Shown one piece after another: positions 42,966 to 51,921 of a DNA stretch of 64,000 nt (positions are counted from its first letter, which is position 1; each line of letters opens with the position of its first letter). This DNA is from Myxococcales bacterium 68-20. Lineage in GTDB: Bacteria > Myxococcota_A > Polyangia > Polyangiales > Polyangiaceae. The notes beneath the pieces were generated by a model. It did not search any database. It saw nothing but the letters and a program-made list of their open reading frames with translations, and had not been told where the DNA came from. The translations under genes were made by a program, and so were the position numbers. Location of the stretch: contig MKVQ01000015.1 in NCBI GenBank assembly GCA_001899635.1, positions 83,223 to 147,222 of the forward strand, read 5' to 3'.

Positions 42966-44963
42966 ATGGCGCGCGAATATTCCCCGAAGCAGGTCGAGCT
43001 CGCGGTGAACACGATCAAGACCCTCTCGATCGATGGGGTCGAGAAGGCGAACAGTGGTCACCCGGGGGCGCCGATGGGGCTTGCGAACATCGCCTTCGAG
43101 CTGATGACGCGCTACCTCCGCTACGACCCGAAGGATCCGAGCTGGATTGGTCGCGATCGCTTCGTGCTCTCCGCGGGCCACGCGTCGATGCTCATCTATT
43201 CGATGCTCCATCTCGCGGGCTACGACCTCTCGATGTCCGACCTCCAGGACTTCCGCCAGTGGGGCAGCAAGACGCCGGGACACCCCGAGCACATGCATAC
43301 GCCCGGCGTCGAGACGACCACCGGGCCCCTCGGCCAGGGCGTCGGCAACGCCATCGGCTTCGCGCTCGCGGCGAAGCTCAAGGCGGCCCGCTTCGGCAAG
43401 GCCTTCGACGCCATCCGCACGTTCGCGATCTGCTCCGACGGCGACGTGATGGAGGGCGTGAGCGCCGAGGCGTCGAGCCTCGCCGGCCACCTCGGTCTGG
43501 GCAACCTCGTCGTGATCTACGACGACAACAAGATCACGATCGAAGGCGAGACGGACCTGGCGTTCGGCGAGGACGTGGGCAAGCGCTACGAGTCCTACGG
43601 CTGGTTCGTCCAGCGCGTCGACGGTCACGACCACGCGCAGATCCGGAGCGCGATCGACAAGGCGGTCGCGCAGACCGAGAAGCCCTCCTTCATCGTCGCC
43701 CGCACGCACATCGCCAACGGCGCGCCCAACGCGCACGACACCGCCGAGTCGCACGGATCGCCGCTCGGCAAGGACGAGATCGCCCTCGTCAAGAAGGGGA
43801 TGGGCTGGGACCCCGACAAGCACTTCTTCGTGCCCGAGGAGGTCTACGCCCTCTTCCGCGATCGCGCGGCGGACAACGCGAAGGACCGGCAGGCGTGGGA
43901 GGGCGAGCTCACGGCCTGGCGCAAGGCGCACGCCGACCTCGCGGCGCACCTCGACGCCTTCGAGGCGCGTCACGTGCCCGACGACCTCTTCGAGCAGCTC
44001 CTGAAGGTGCTCCCCGAGAAGGAGGACGCGACCCGCAGCCTCTCCAACATCATCCAGCAGGTGGTCGCGGAGAAGGTGCCGTCGCTCATCGGCGGCTCGG
44101 CCGATCTCGCCCCGTCCACCAAGACGCTCATCAAGAAGAGCGGCAGCGTCGGAACGAAGAGCTTCGAGGGACGCAACCTCCACTTCGGCATCCGCGAGCA
44201 CGGCATGGGCGCGATCTGCAACGGGCTCGCGCTCTCCGGAGGCGTGATCCCGTACGGCGCGACGTTCCTCATCTTCAGCGACTACATGCGCCCGTCGATC
44301 CGCCTCTCCGCGCTCGGCGAGCTCCAGTGCCTCTGGATCTTCACGCACGACTCGGTCTTCCTCGGCGAGGACGGCCCGACGCACCAGCCGATCGAGCAGC
44401 TCTGGACGCTTCGCCAGATCCCGAACCACGCGGTCGTCCGCCCGGCCGACGCGCTCGAGACGGCGGCGGCATGGAGCATCGCGCTCTCTCGCAAGAAGGC
44501 GCCGACGACGTTCGCGCTCACGCGGCAGAAGGTGCCGACGGTGAAGCGTGACGAGGGCTGGGATCCGAAGACCGTCCTGCGCGGCGCGTACGTCGCTCAG
44601 GAGGCGACCGGTGGGAAGCCGGATGTCGTCATCATCGCGACGGGCAGCGAGGTCCAGCTCGCCATCGGCGCGCGCGAGCGCCTCGAGAAGGCGGGCAAGA
44701 AGGTGCGCGTCGTCAGCGCGCCCTGCCTCGAGGTCTTCGAGCAGCAGGACGTCGCCTACCGCAACGCCGTCATCCCGCCGGGATCGCGTCGCGTCTCGAT
44801 CGAGGCCGGCATCACGCTGCCGTGGCGCCGCTGGATCGGCGACGACGGCCTCGCGATCGGCATCGATCACTTCGGCGCGAGCGCGCCGGACAAGGTGCTC
44901 GCGCAGAAGTTCGGCATGACCGTCGACTCGGTGACCGAGCGCATCCAGAGCTGGCTCGGCTGA
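42966..44963 (+). CDS. tkt: Transketolase
   Basis: A 665-residue thiamine diphosphate enzyme of the non-oxidative pentose phosphate pathway. Sequence signs: [38 protein letters not shown] with the DDNKITIEG metal site, the Tkt core [31 protein letters not shown], and the C-terminal transketolase domain ([16 protein letters not shown]). Start has ggaggag at ideal spacing. Its products link with the gnd-zwf-opcA-pgl operon nearby, but on the opposite strand. A strong stem-loop follows it. Confidence 0.96.
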   Translation: MAREYSPKQVELAVNTIKTLSIDGVEKANSGHPGAPMGLANIAFELMTRYLRYDPKDPSWIGRDRFVLSAGHASMLIYSMLHLAGYDLSMSDLQDFRQWGSKTPGHPEHMHTPGVETTTGPLGQGVGNAIGFALAAKLKAARFGKAFDAIRTFAICSDGDVMEGVSAEASSLAGHLGLGNLVVIYDDNKITIEGETDLAFGEDVGKRYESYGWFVQRVDGHDHAQIRSAIDKAVAQTEKPSFIVARTHIANGAPNAHDTAESHGSPLGKDEIALVKKGMGWDPDKHFFVPEEVYALFRDRAADNAKDRQAWEGELTAWRKAHADLAAHLDAFEARHVPDDLFEQLLKVLPEKEDATRSLSNIIQQVVAEKVPSLIGGSADLAPSTKTLIKKSGSVGTKSFEGRNLHFGIREHGMGAICNGLALSGGVIPYGATFLIFSDYMRPSIRLSALGELQCLWIFTHDSVFLGEDGPTHQPIEQLWTLRQIPNHAVVRPADALETAAAWSIALSRKKAPTTFALTRQKVPTVKRDEGWDPKTVLRGAYVAQEATGGKPDVVIIATGSEVQLAIGARERLEKAGKKVRVVSAPCLEVFEQQDVAYRNAVIPPGSRRVSIEAGITLPWRRWIGDDGLAIGIDHFGASAPDKVLAQKFGMTVDSVTERIQSWLG

Positions 44964-45026
44964 TCGCGCCCGCGCTTCCGGCCGGCGGTAGTCGTCGGCT
45001 CGGAGGCGCGTGCTCGTCATCCCCGT

Positions 45027-45058
45027 TCGGCGCGATCGCGGATTGTCGATCGCGCCGA
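45027..45058. terminator. 12-bp perfect stem-loop between convergent genes
   Basis: TCGGCGCGATCG (45027-45038) pairs exactly with its complement at 45047-45058, leaving an 8-base loop. It lies 64 bases after the transketolase stop and 7 bases from the stop of the convergent lipoprotein gene, a good bidirectional terminator. No U-tract. Confidence 0.6.
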
Positions 45059-45065
45059 CGTGTTT

Positions 45066-45818
45066 TCAGAGACGTGTCGTCGCCGCGCCGTTCGGCACGG
45101 TCGTCGGCGGGGACCTCGTATCGAGCGGCATGCTCCACTCCGTGGTCGCGCCCGGGCGTTCGCTCGGGCGGTCGAGCACGAGGAGCGGGATCGCGATCCC
45201 GATCCCCGCCGCGCCGATCCCGGTGAGGATCTGACCGGGACCGGTGATCGAGCTCGGCTGGCCGCTGCTCGACACGCTCTCGCCCACACCCCACAGGATG
45301 CCGCCGGTGAGTGCGGTGACGAGGCCGAGCGTGAGCAGCGTGGCGCCGATCGAGCGAGCCGTCCCGCCGTCCTTCCGCTCGCCGAGCGAGTGGCGGACGA
45401 TCTTCGGCTTCGCACCGACGTCGAGCTCGAGCTCGCTCACGCGCGTATGGTCCGTCGTCGAGCGCAGGACGAGCGGATGGGAGCCGTAGGGCAGATCGAC
45501 GACACACGGCGTGGTGCAGATCGGACGGAGCCCGATGAGTGTCGCCCGGTAGTTGCCGGCGGCAGCGGTCGCCGAGCCGGTGATCTCGACGACCTTCGCG
45601 CGCTCGCCGTTGGCGTCGATGACGACGCGACCGGTGCCTTGTGGCGGTGGCTCCACCGGCATGTCGACATCGGCCGGCACTTCGCGCGCCGGCGCGGTCG
45701 GCGGCGGAAGATGCTCGGTCCCGCAGCCGGAGGCGAGCGCGAGGAGCGCAAGGGAAAGCGAAGCGAACGACGCTCGCGAGGCACGCGAGGCAGGCGACAG
45801 GATGGTGGACGTGGGCAT
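45066..45818 (-). CDS. Lipoprotein with PEGA-like domain and two membrane segments
   Basis: 250 residues. Lipobox ALASGC (Cys32) follows a long Ser/Ala/Leu signal peptide. Residues about 60-145 form a PEGA-like beta module (GRVVIDANGERAKVV ... RATLIGLRPICTTPCVVDLPYGSHPLVLRS) with a Cys pair. Two hydrophobic segments follow (ATLLTLGLVTALTGGILWGVG; ILTGIGAAGIGIAIPLLVL). This order, lipid anchor, PEGA and paired hydrophobic helices, recurs in Myxococcota. Role unknown; possibly an envelope anchor. The next gene upstream is divergent. Confidence 0.78.
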   Translation of the reverse strand: MPTSTILSPASRASRASFASLSLALLALASGCGTEHLPPPTAPAREVPADVDMPVEPPPQGTGRVVIDANGERAKVVEITGSATAAAGNYRATLIGLRPICTTPCVVDLPYGSHPLVLRSTTDHTRVSELELDVGAKPKIVRHSLGERKDGGTARSIGATLLTLGLVTALTGGILWGVGESVSSSGQPSSITGPGQILTGIGAAGIGIAIPLLVLDRPSERPGATTEWSMPLDTRSPPTTVPNGAATTRL

Positions 45819-46004
45819 CGAAGGGTCTCCGGTCCTTCGAGCCGGCTCGGCGCCTGCGGTCGCAAAGAATCGGAGTCCGCGATCGCCGCCGTCGTCACTT
45901 CGACCCCGGGCCGCGAGCATCCGTGGTCGGCGGAAAAGATCGGCGAGACAGGATCGTCGATGCGACGGAGACTGGGGAGTCAGCGATCCACGCAGCGCCT
46001 CGTG

Positions 46005-46032
46005 ACCCCGCGAAAATCGCGAAAAGCGGGGT
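46005..46032. promoter_or_regulatory. Inverted repeat with A-rich loop upstream of a secreted protein gene
   Basis: ACCCCGC (46005-46011) and GCGGGGT (46026-46032) flank a 14-base loop that contains GCGAAAA-like units twice (gaaaatcgcgaaaa). It lies about 50 bases before the next start in the divergent intergenic region. It may be an operator or an RNA hairpin in the leader. Confidence 0.3.
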
Positions 46033-46080
46033 GTCGGACACGCGCCCACGTACGGCACATCGGTTGCAGCCCGGGCGGCC

Positions 46081-46563
46081 ATGCTTGGTCGCTCCGCTGC
46101 CTTCGCAGCCCTTCTCGCGCTGACGTGCTGGGTCTCTCCGGCGCACGCCGACGACATCGATCGCCCGACCCGCGTGGGAGACAAGCCGATCAACGGCAGC
46201 GGGCAGGTGACCGGCGCCACGAGCCTGAGCGTGGGCTTCCCGTACCACGAGTACACCGCGAGCAAAGACGGCTTCGTCCGGATCCAGATGGAGACGACGA
46301 ACGTTCGTGCGAGCGACAACGGCGGCAAGGCCTGGCGCCCCTATCTCCGTGTCGTGAGCGTCCCGAACGACGCGCGGCGCGGCGAGGCCTGGTCGACGAA
46401 CGGGCAGCAGAACGATCCCAAGACGGGCCGCGCCGTCCTCGTCTTCCGCGTGAAGGCGGGCGAGAAGTTCACCGTCATCGCGTCGCTCGCGCAGAACTTC
46501 GTGAAGAAGAAGCCCGACGCGACCGCCAACTACAAGCTGATCGTGACCGAGGTGGCCCAGTGA
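46081..46563 (+). CDS. Secreted PPC-like beta domain protein
   Basis: 160 residues. Signal peptide MLGRSAAFAALLALTCWVSPAHA, then a single beta-sandwich-like domain (GSGQVTGATSLSVGFPYHEYTASKDGFVRIQMETT ... VLVFRVKAGEKFTVIASLAQNF) resembling bacterial pre-peptidase C-terminal domains. The stop overlaps the next gene in a GTGA. The next protein carries a similar domain, so the two look like paralogues produced together. Possibly extracellular or surface-attached. Function unknown. Confidence 0.75.
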   Translation: MLGRSAAFAALLALTCWVSPAHADDIDRPTRVGDKPINGSGQVTGATSLSVGFPYHEYTASKDGFVRIQMETTNVRASDNGGKAWRPYLRVVSVPNDARRGEAWSTNGQQNDPKTGRAVLVFRVKAGEKFTVIASLAQNFVKKKPDATANYKLIVTEVAQ

Positions 46564-47087
46564 GCTCGATGCTTCGCTCCCTCATCCGCACCGCGACGCT
46601 CGGGCTCGTCGTGTCCGCATGCGCGTTCGGCTGCGGTGTCGACACCGAGGACGACGACAACGACAGCGCCGAGGACGCGGTCCGCACCGACCAGGACTCC
46701 CTCGACAGGCCGACCGACACGAAGATCAACCTCGAGCCGGGCCTCTGGCACGACAACAAGCTCGTCCCCGGCGAAGGCTGGCACGTCTACCACTTCACCG
46801 CGAAGACCGACGGCTACGTCGCCTTCCAGATGCAGGCACCGCCCGGGCACCCGAACCTCTGGTCCTATCTCCGCATCGTCGACAAGGCGAACAACAGCCA
46901 GATCTGGGCGGGCGTCGGGAACAAGAAGACGAACCTCTGCGACGTCATCGTCAACGCCGAGGCGGGCAAGAGCTACGACGTCATCGTCACCTCGCAGGAG
47001 AACTCGCTCCTCGTCGGCAACCAGCGTCAGCAGACCGACGGCCCGTACACGGTGGCCGTTTCGCCGGTCGACGTCGTCTTCCCCTGA
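46560..47087 (+). CDS. Lipoprotein with PPC-like beta domain
   Basis: 175 residues, GTG start in a GTGA overlap; an ATG three codons in is the alternative. The signal peptide has a Cys in both LVVSAC and AFGC, so the lipidated residue is either Cys21 or Cys25. An Asp/Glu-rich stretch (DTEDDDNDSAEDAVRTDQD) precedes a PPC-like domain (GEGWHVYHFTAKTDGYVAFQMQA ... CDVIVNAEAGKSYDVIVTSQEN). Homologous in layout to the upstream protein. Twenty bases before the next gene. Role unknown. Confidence 0.75.
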   Translation: MSSMLRSLIRTATLGLVVSACAFGCGVDTEDDDNDSAEDAVRTDQDSLDRPTDTKINLEPGLWHDNKLVPGEGWHVYHFTAKTDGYVAFQMQAPPGHPNLWSYLRIVDKANNSQIWAGVGNKKTNLCDVIVNAEAGKSYDVIVTSQENSLLVGNQRQQTDGPYTVAVSPVDVVFP

Positions 47088-47107
47088 TTCGAGCCATCGA
47101 GCCCGTC

Positions 47108-48409
47108 GTGATCCGAACCAACCCGCTCTTCCGTTCGAACCTCGCGCTCCTCGCATCGGTGCTCGTCGCGCTCGCGGCCGCTTGCGCGCCGGCAGGCGAG
47201 ACGGAGGACGTCGACGCGGACGAGGGCGCGCAGTCCGAGCAGCGTCCGCCGGACCTGCGCCCCGAGCTCGCGCAGGTCAACGACGTCTCGGTCCTCTATC
47301 CGCTCGCGAAGAACACGGACGAGCTCGAGGGCCTCCTCTCCTCCAGCGCCGAGGCGCTCGGCGGCTCGCTTCTCCCGAAGGCCGTCTACGAGAAGGCCTT
47401 CGGAGCTCCCGGGACGCTCCAGACCGGCGGCACGCCGGCGGCGCCGCCTCATGCCGGGCTGCGCGTCGTCGCGGCGCGCTTCGATCCGTGCTTCGGCGCA
47501 ATCGGACCGACGAACGACGCGACCTGCGTGAACCAGATCCGGCTCATCTTCCAGACGGTCAAGGTCGACACGGGCGCCGACGACACCGCCATCCACGCCT
47601 TCTATACGCTCTCGCGCGAGGCGCTGAAGGACGCCGTCCAGGAGGTCATCGCGGTCCGCCGCGCCCGCAGCGACGAGCGCCTCGGCGCGCTCGCTCCGCA
47701 TCCCCTGATCGAGAGCGAGGGGCTCCGCGGCGCCACCGCCAAGGCGATCAGCGCCGTCATCACCAAGCATGCCGGCGCCGCCAACCTCTCCCGCTTCACC
47801 GTCTTCACGACGAGCGGGCTCGGCACGGCGTGGAACTTCACCGGCTTCGACATCAGCCCGAGCGGCGACGTCGTCCGGGCGCCGATCGCGAACGTGCCGG
47901 GTGGGGCACCGATGGTCGCGTTCTTTGCCGGCTTCCGCCCCGGCGAGCTCTCGGGAGAGCCCCCGTTCACCCCCGCGGCGACCGGCGCGAAGCCCGAGGA
48001 CGACATGCAGGTGCTCGGCAACGGCGCCTGGGTTGCGCGCAGCTCGGTCTCCGCCGAGAAGCGTCAGGCTGCGTTCGACGCCACCTTCCGCATCGAGAAC
48101 CCGAACCTGCACTCGCCCGACACGATCGACTGCGCGAGCTGCCACGCCGCCGAGCCGGCGCGCCGTATCGTCGGTGAAGGGAAGCTCGGGCTCACGCTGA
48201 AGGACAGGCGCGCCGCGTTCGTCGCGAGCACAGAGTTCGTCCCCGCGGCCGACATGAAGCTGACGAGCATCGACACGAGCGGCATCGACGTCCACATGTT
48301 CAGCTACAAGGGCAAGGTCGCGTCGATCCACCCGCGCACGGTGAACGAGAGCGCCGCGGTCGTCGCGTACCTCAACGCAAACGTTCTCGACGCGCGCCGA
48401 CCGCGCTGA
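47108..48409 (+). CDS. Lipoprotein with a single c-type haem motif
   Basis: 433 residues from a GTG. Signal peptide and lipobox LAAAC (Cys26), an acidic linker, then a long domain of unknown fold. A single CxxCH (Cys342, Cys345, His346; CASCHAAEPARR) near the C-terminus is a c-type haem attachment site, as in the large group of Myxococcota proteins with one haem. No distal ligand is evident. Three genes here (two PPC-like and this) may form one operon; convergent with pgl at 9 bases. It is probably an electron carrier or a surface haem protein, uncertain. Confidence 0.75.
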   Translation: MIRTNPLFRSNLALLASVLVALAAACAPAGETEDVDADEGAQSEQRPPDLRPELAQVNDVSVLYPLAKNTDELEGLLSSSAEALGGSLLPKAVYEKAFGAPGTLQTGGTPAAPPHAGLRVVAARFDPCFGAIGPTNDATCVNQIRLIFQTVKVDTGADDTAIHAFYTLSREALKDAVQEVIAVRRARSDERLGALAPHPLIESEGLRGATAKAISAVITKHAGAANLSRFTVFTTSGLGTAWNFTGFDISPSGDVVRAPIANVPGGAPMVAFFAGFRPGELSGEPPFTPAATGAKPEDDMQVLGNGAWVARSSVSAEKRQAAFDATFRIENPNLHSPDTIDCASCHAAEPARRIVGEGKLGLTLKDRRAAFVASTEFVPAADMKLTSIDTSGIDVHMFSYKGKVASIHPRTVNESAAVVAYLNANVLDARRPR

Positions 48410-48418
48410 CGGGGACGC

Positions 48419-49159
48419 TCACCCCATGCCGCCGGCGGCGCGATCGATCACCCAGGTGATCGCGCCGCGGAAGCCACGGATGATCCGGCCCGGGGTCGCT
48501 TTCACGTCGCCGCTCGTCGCCCAGATGCGCTCGAGGGGCTCGTGCTTCGACTTGCCGAGGACGATGATCGTCGACGCCTTGGCGTTCTCGAGCATCGGCG
48601 AGGTGAGGGTGAGCCGCGCCTCGCGCCCGTCCTTCGCGGGGACCGCCGCGACGAGCCGGTCGGTGACGTTGACGGTGTCCTCGCCCGGAAAGAGCGACGC
48701 GGTGTGCCCGTCGTCTCCGACGCCGAGGACGACGAGATCGAGGGCAGGGAGCCCGCCCACCTTCGCCTTGACCGTATCGCGCAGCTCCGCCTCGTAGTCG
48801 GCCGCGGCCTTCTCCAGATCCGGATCCTCGCCGCGCATGCGGTGCACGTTGCCCGGAGGGATCGCGATCGCGTCGAGGAGCGCCTTCTTCGCCGCCGCGT
48901 AGTTGCTGCGATCGTGACCGGGCGGGACGGCGCGCTCGTCGACCCAGTAGACGTGGATCCGGTTCCAGTCGAGCGACTGCGCTGCGAGGGCGCGGTACGC
49001 GTCGAGCGGCGACGAGCCGCCCGACAGTGCGATCGTCGCGCCGCCTCGCTCCTTGAGCGCGTCGCGGATCGCGCGGGTCATTCGCGCGCACGCTTCACGT
49101 CCAGCCTGCGCCGCGTCGGGCGTGGCGATGAGCAGTCCGGGGACGACCTTGGTGATCAT
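48419..49159 (-). CDS. pgl: 6-phosphogluconolactonase
   Basis: A 246-residue cytosolic enzyme that hydrolyses 6-phosphogluconolactone. The family pattern is clear: IALSGGSSPLDAYRAL, IHVYWVDERAVPPGHDRSNY, LDLVVLGVGDDGHTASLFPG. Last gene of the operon, 30 bases after opcA. The last 30 coding bases form a stem (GGCGCG/CGCGCC with inner ATCAC/GTGAT, 48437-48466), which may act as a terminator within the gene end. Confidence 0.95.
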   Translation of the reverse strand: MITKVVPGLLIATPDAAQAGREACARMTRAIRDALKERGGATIALSGGSSPLDAYRALAAQSLDWNRIHVYWVDERAVPPGHDRSNYAAAKKALLDAIAIPPGNVHRMRGEDPDLEKAAADYEAELRDTVKAKVGGLPALDLVVLGVGDDGHTASLFPGEDTVNVTDRLVAAVPAKDGREARLTLTSPMLENAKASTIIVLGKSKHEPLERIWATSGDVKATPGRIIRGFRGAITWVIDRAAGGMG

Positions 49160-49189
49160 TCGACCTCCGTTGATCCGCTTCCGATGGCG

Positions 49190-50368
49190 TCAGGAGACGG
49201 TAAGGCCGTCTTCCACGATGTGCTCGGCGAATGCAACCGACTCGGCGAAGGCGACGTCGCGCAGCGGGCGATGAAGCGTCCGCTCGAGCCATTTTGCTGC
49301 CTTGTTCGGGCCGAGGCGGATGCGCTGCTCGATCTCGGCGCCGCCGGCCCTCGTGCACTTCCAGTCGATGACGTCGGCGTCGGGCGTGGTGTTCGCTTGA
49401 TCGGTCAGGCCGCTCGCGAGCTCGCGCTCGATCGATCCGCGGAGCGCGGGCGCGTGGGGATCGTCGCCCGCCTCGATCATGAGCGCCGCCAGCGTGTGCG
49501 GCGCCACGCCCTTGGGCCTCGGCACGGCGTCGAGCTCGATCGTCACGGCCGCGCCGTCCTCGCGCTTGAAGCGGAGCGCACCGGCGAGCCGCGACGTCTT
49601 CCAGCCGAGTCGCGTCCCGATCCACCCGAGCATGAGCGCGCTCTCGGGCCCGATGCGCGCGCCCGTCTCGCCTGCCTGCTTCAGGACGATGCGGGTGATC
49701 TTGGACGCAAGCGGGCGCGTCTCGGCATCGTCGAAGAACCGCGCGAGCAGCTCCTGCCACGCGGCGATCCGCGTCCAGGCGAGGTCGCTGATCTCGGGGG
49801 CATGGCGCTGGCTCCGCGCCCAGGCGGCGACGTGGATGACGCTGGAGATCGAGGTGTATTCGCTGTCGAGGATGATCCGGCTCGTGTTGCGCGCGAGGTC
49901 CTCGAACACGGGATCGTCGGTGTGGACACGGCCGAGCCAGACGAGCGCGGTCGGGATCTCCGGCACGAGGAAGGCCTCGATCGCGCTGGCGGCCCGCGCA
50001 GAGGCGTTCCCGTGGAATCCAAGCGAGATGCGCTCCGAGCAGATCTTCTTCCCGCCGGCGAGCGAGCACACGACCGTGGCGCTTCCGGTGACCTCCTCGG
50101 CTGCGCTGTCCGGCTCGATCGACGCCAGGATCGCGCGCGCCGGGATGCTGGCAGTGACCTCGTCGATGACCGGCGTGTAGCGCTCGAGCAGCTCCTTCGT
50201 CGGAGCCACGACCTCGATGTTCATCGTGCACACGCGCGAGAGCGGCGGCGCCGTCGGGTCCTCCGGCGGCTTCCAGAGCTCACGCAGCTCGTTTTCGATC
50301 CGCGTGATCAGGTTCGACGCCTTGCCGCCGCTCTCGGGAGCGCCTGGCATCGTGGTCACGGAGCTCAT
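49190..50368 (-). CDS. opcA: Glucose-6-phosphate dehydrogenase assembly protein OpcA
   Basis: 392 residues from the ATG that overlaps the zwf stop (ATGA). OpcA is a redox-responsive activator of glucose-6-phosphate dehydrogenase known from cyanobacteria and actinobacteria. Family traits seen are MNIEVVAPTKELLERY, FHGNASARAASAIEAFLVPEIPTALVWLGRV, and the C-terminal helical domain with AWTRIAAWQELLARFFDD. Its position between zwf and pgl is the classical one. Seeing it in a Myxococcota-like genome is less familiar to me. No enzymatic residues expected. Confidence 0.88.
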   Translation of the reverse strand: MSSVTTMPGAPESGGKASNLITRIENELRELWKPPEDPTAPPLSRVCTMNIEVVAPTKELLERYTPVIDEVTASIPARAILASIEPDSAAEEVTGSATVVCSLAGGKKICSERISLGFHGNASARAASAIEAFLVPEIPTALVWLGRVHTDDPVFEDLARNTSRIILDSEYTSISSVIHVAAWARSQRHAPEISDLAWTRIAAWQELLARFFDDAETRPLASKITRIVLKQAGETGARIGPESALMLGWIGTRLGWKTSRLAGALRFKREDGAAVTIELDAVPRPKGVAPHTLAALMIEAGDDPHAPALRGSIERELASGLTDQANTTPDADVIDWKCTRAGGAEIEQRIRLGPNKAAKWLERTLHRPLRDVAFAESVAFAEHIVEDGLTVS

Positions 50369-51915
50369 GGGCGCCTCCAGCGGCGGCCATCGCGTGCCAG
50401 CAGATCGTCCGCCTGCTCCGGGCCCCACGTCCCGGCGGGGTAGCCCGGCGGCGCTGAGGCCTGCCCGCGCCAGGCCTCGATGACGGGATCGATGAACGCC
50501 CACTGCTCCTCGACCTCGTCGCGACGGGTGAACAGCGTCGCATCCCCGCGGATCGCGTCGAGGAGGAGGCGCTCATAGGCCTCGGGCGTGTTCGAGCCGA
50601 AGGCGGACCCGTAGCGGAAGTCCATCGCGACGTCGCGCAGGATGGTCGCGTTGCCGGGCTCCTTCGTCGTGAAGCGGAGCGCGATGCCTTCGTCGGGCTG
50701 CACGCGCACGGTGAGCACGTTCGGCGAGATGCCGCCGTCGGGCGCCGCGAAGAGGCTGTGCGGCACCTGCTTGAACTGGATTGCGATCTCCGTGACCTTG
50801 CGAGGGAGCCGCTTACCCGCGCGGATGTAGAAGGGGACTCCGCCCCACCGCCAGTTGTCGACGAGGACCTTCATCGCGACGTAGGTCTCGACCTTCGAGT
50901 CCTTCGCGATGTCGGGCTCCTCGCGGTAAGCAAGGACCTCCTCGCCCTTGATGAAGCCCCGGCCGTACTGTCCGCGGACGACGTTCTCGCGAATCATCGT
51001 CGGCTCCATCCGCCGGAGCGAACGCAGGACCTTGACCTTCTCGTCTCGTACCGCGTCGGCCGAGAGCGAGATCGGCGGCTCCATCGCCGTGAGGGAGAGG
51101 AGCTGGAGGAGGTGGTTCTCGACGATGTCCTTCGTCACGCCGGTCTGCTCGAAGAACTTGCCGCGCCCCTCGACGCCGATCTCCTCGGCTACGGTGATTT
51201 GCACGTTGTCGACGTGCTCGCGGCTCCAGATCGGCTCGAACAAGCTGTTGGCGAAGCGGAAGACGAGGAGGTTCTGGACGGTCTCCTTGCCGAGGTAGTG
51301 GTCGATGCGGAAGACCTGCGTCTCCGCGAACGCGCTCGCGATGCAATCGTTCAGCTGGCGCGAGCTCTCGAGGTCGTGCCCGAAGGGCTTTTCGATGATG
51401 ATGCGCGTCCACGGGCCGCCGGAGCGCTCCGCAATCGGATCGGCGACGAGCTCGGCCTGTTTCAGGTTGGCGACGATGGTCGCGAACTCCGACGGCGGGA
51501 CGGCGAGGTAGTAAAGGCGGTTCTTCCGGGTCCCGCGCTCGTTGTCGAGCTCGTCGAGATGCGCGCTCAGCTTCTTGTACGTCGACGGATCGTCGAAGGA
51601 GCCCTGCACGTAGCCGAGCCCGCGTTCGAAGTCGGTCCAGAGGGCGGGATCGATGGGCTTGCGGCGCGAAAACTGCGCGACGCCTTCCTTCATCTCCGCG
51701 CTGAACTGCGCTGCCGTCTTCGCGCGCCGTGCCACACCGACCACCGCGAAGCCGCTCGGCAGGGAGCGACTGAGCGCAAGGTTGTAGATTGCAGGGAGCA
51801 GCTTTCGTCGGGTGAGGTCACCCGAGGCGCCGAAGATGACGACCGCGCACGGGTCGCCGGTGCGGTCCTCGATGAGCCCACGACGAAGAGGGTTGGCACA
51901 GGGCGTCGTCACCAT
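50365..51915 (-). CDS. zwf: Glucose-6-phosphate 1-dehydrogenase
   Basis: A 516-residue NADP-dependent enzyme catalysing the first step of the oxidative pentose phosphate pathway. Signs: FGASGDLTRRKLLPAIYNL (coenzyme loop), the active-site RIDHYLGKETVQN, EKPFGHDLESSR, and VRVQPDEGIAL. The start ATG has aggag close by. It is followed by OpcA with a four-base overlap and preceded by gnd, six bases away. Confidence 0.96.
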   Translation of the reverse strand: MVTTPCANPLRRGLIEDRTGDPCAVVIFGASGDLTRRKLLPAIYNLALSRSLPSGFAVVGVARRAKTAAQFSAEMKEGVAQFSRRKPIDPALWTDFERGLGYVQGSFDDPSTYKKLSAHLDELDNERGTRKNRLYYLAVPPSEFATIVANLKQAELVADPIAERSGGPWTRIIIEKPFGHDLESSRQLNDCIASAFAETQVFRIDHYLGKETVQNLLVFRFANSLFEPIWSREHVDNVQITVAEEIGVEGRGKFFEQTGVTKDIVENHLLQLLSLTAMEPPISLSADAVRDEKVKVLRSLRRMEPTMIRENVVRGQYGRGFIKGEEVLAYREEPDIAKDSKVETYVAMKVLVDNWRWGGVPFYIRAGKRLPRKVTEIAIQFKQVPHSLFAAPDGGISPNVLTVRVQPDEGIALRFTTKEPGNATILRDVAMDFRYGSAFGSNTPEAYERLLLDAIRGDATLFTRRDEVEEQWAFIDPVIEAWRGQASAPPGYPAGTWGPEQADDLLARDGRRWRRP

Positions 51916-51921
51916 TTCTCC

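Noticed and set aside
42708-45020. Long open frame on the reverse strand opposite transketolase
   Set aside because: It is a shadow of tkt caused by GC-rich codons; its sequence is Arg/Leu/Asp-rich low complexity, with no recognisable domain.
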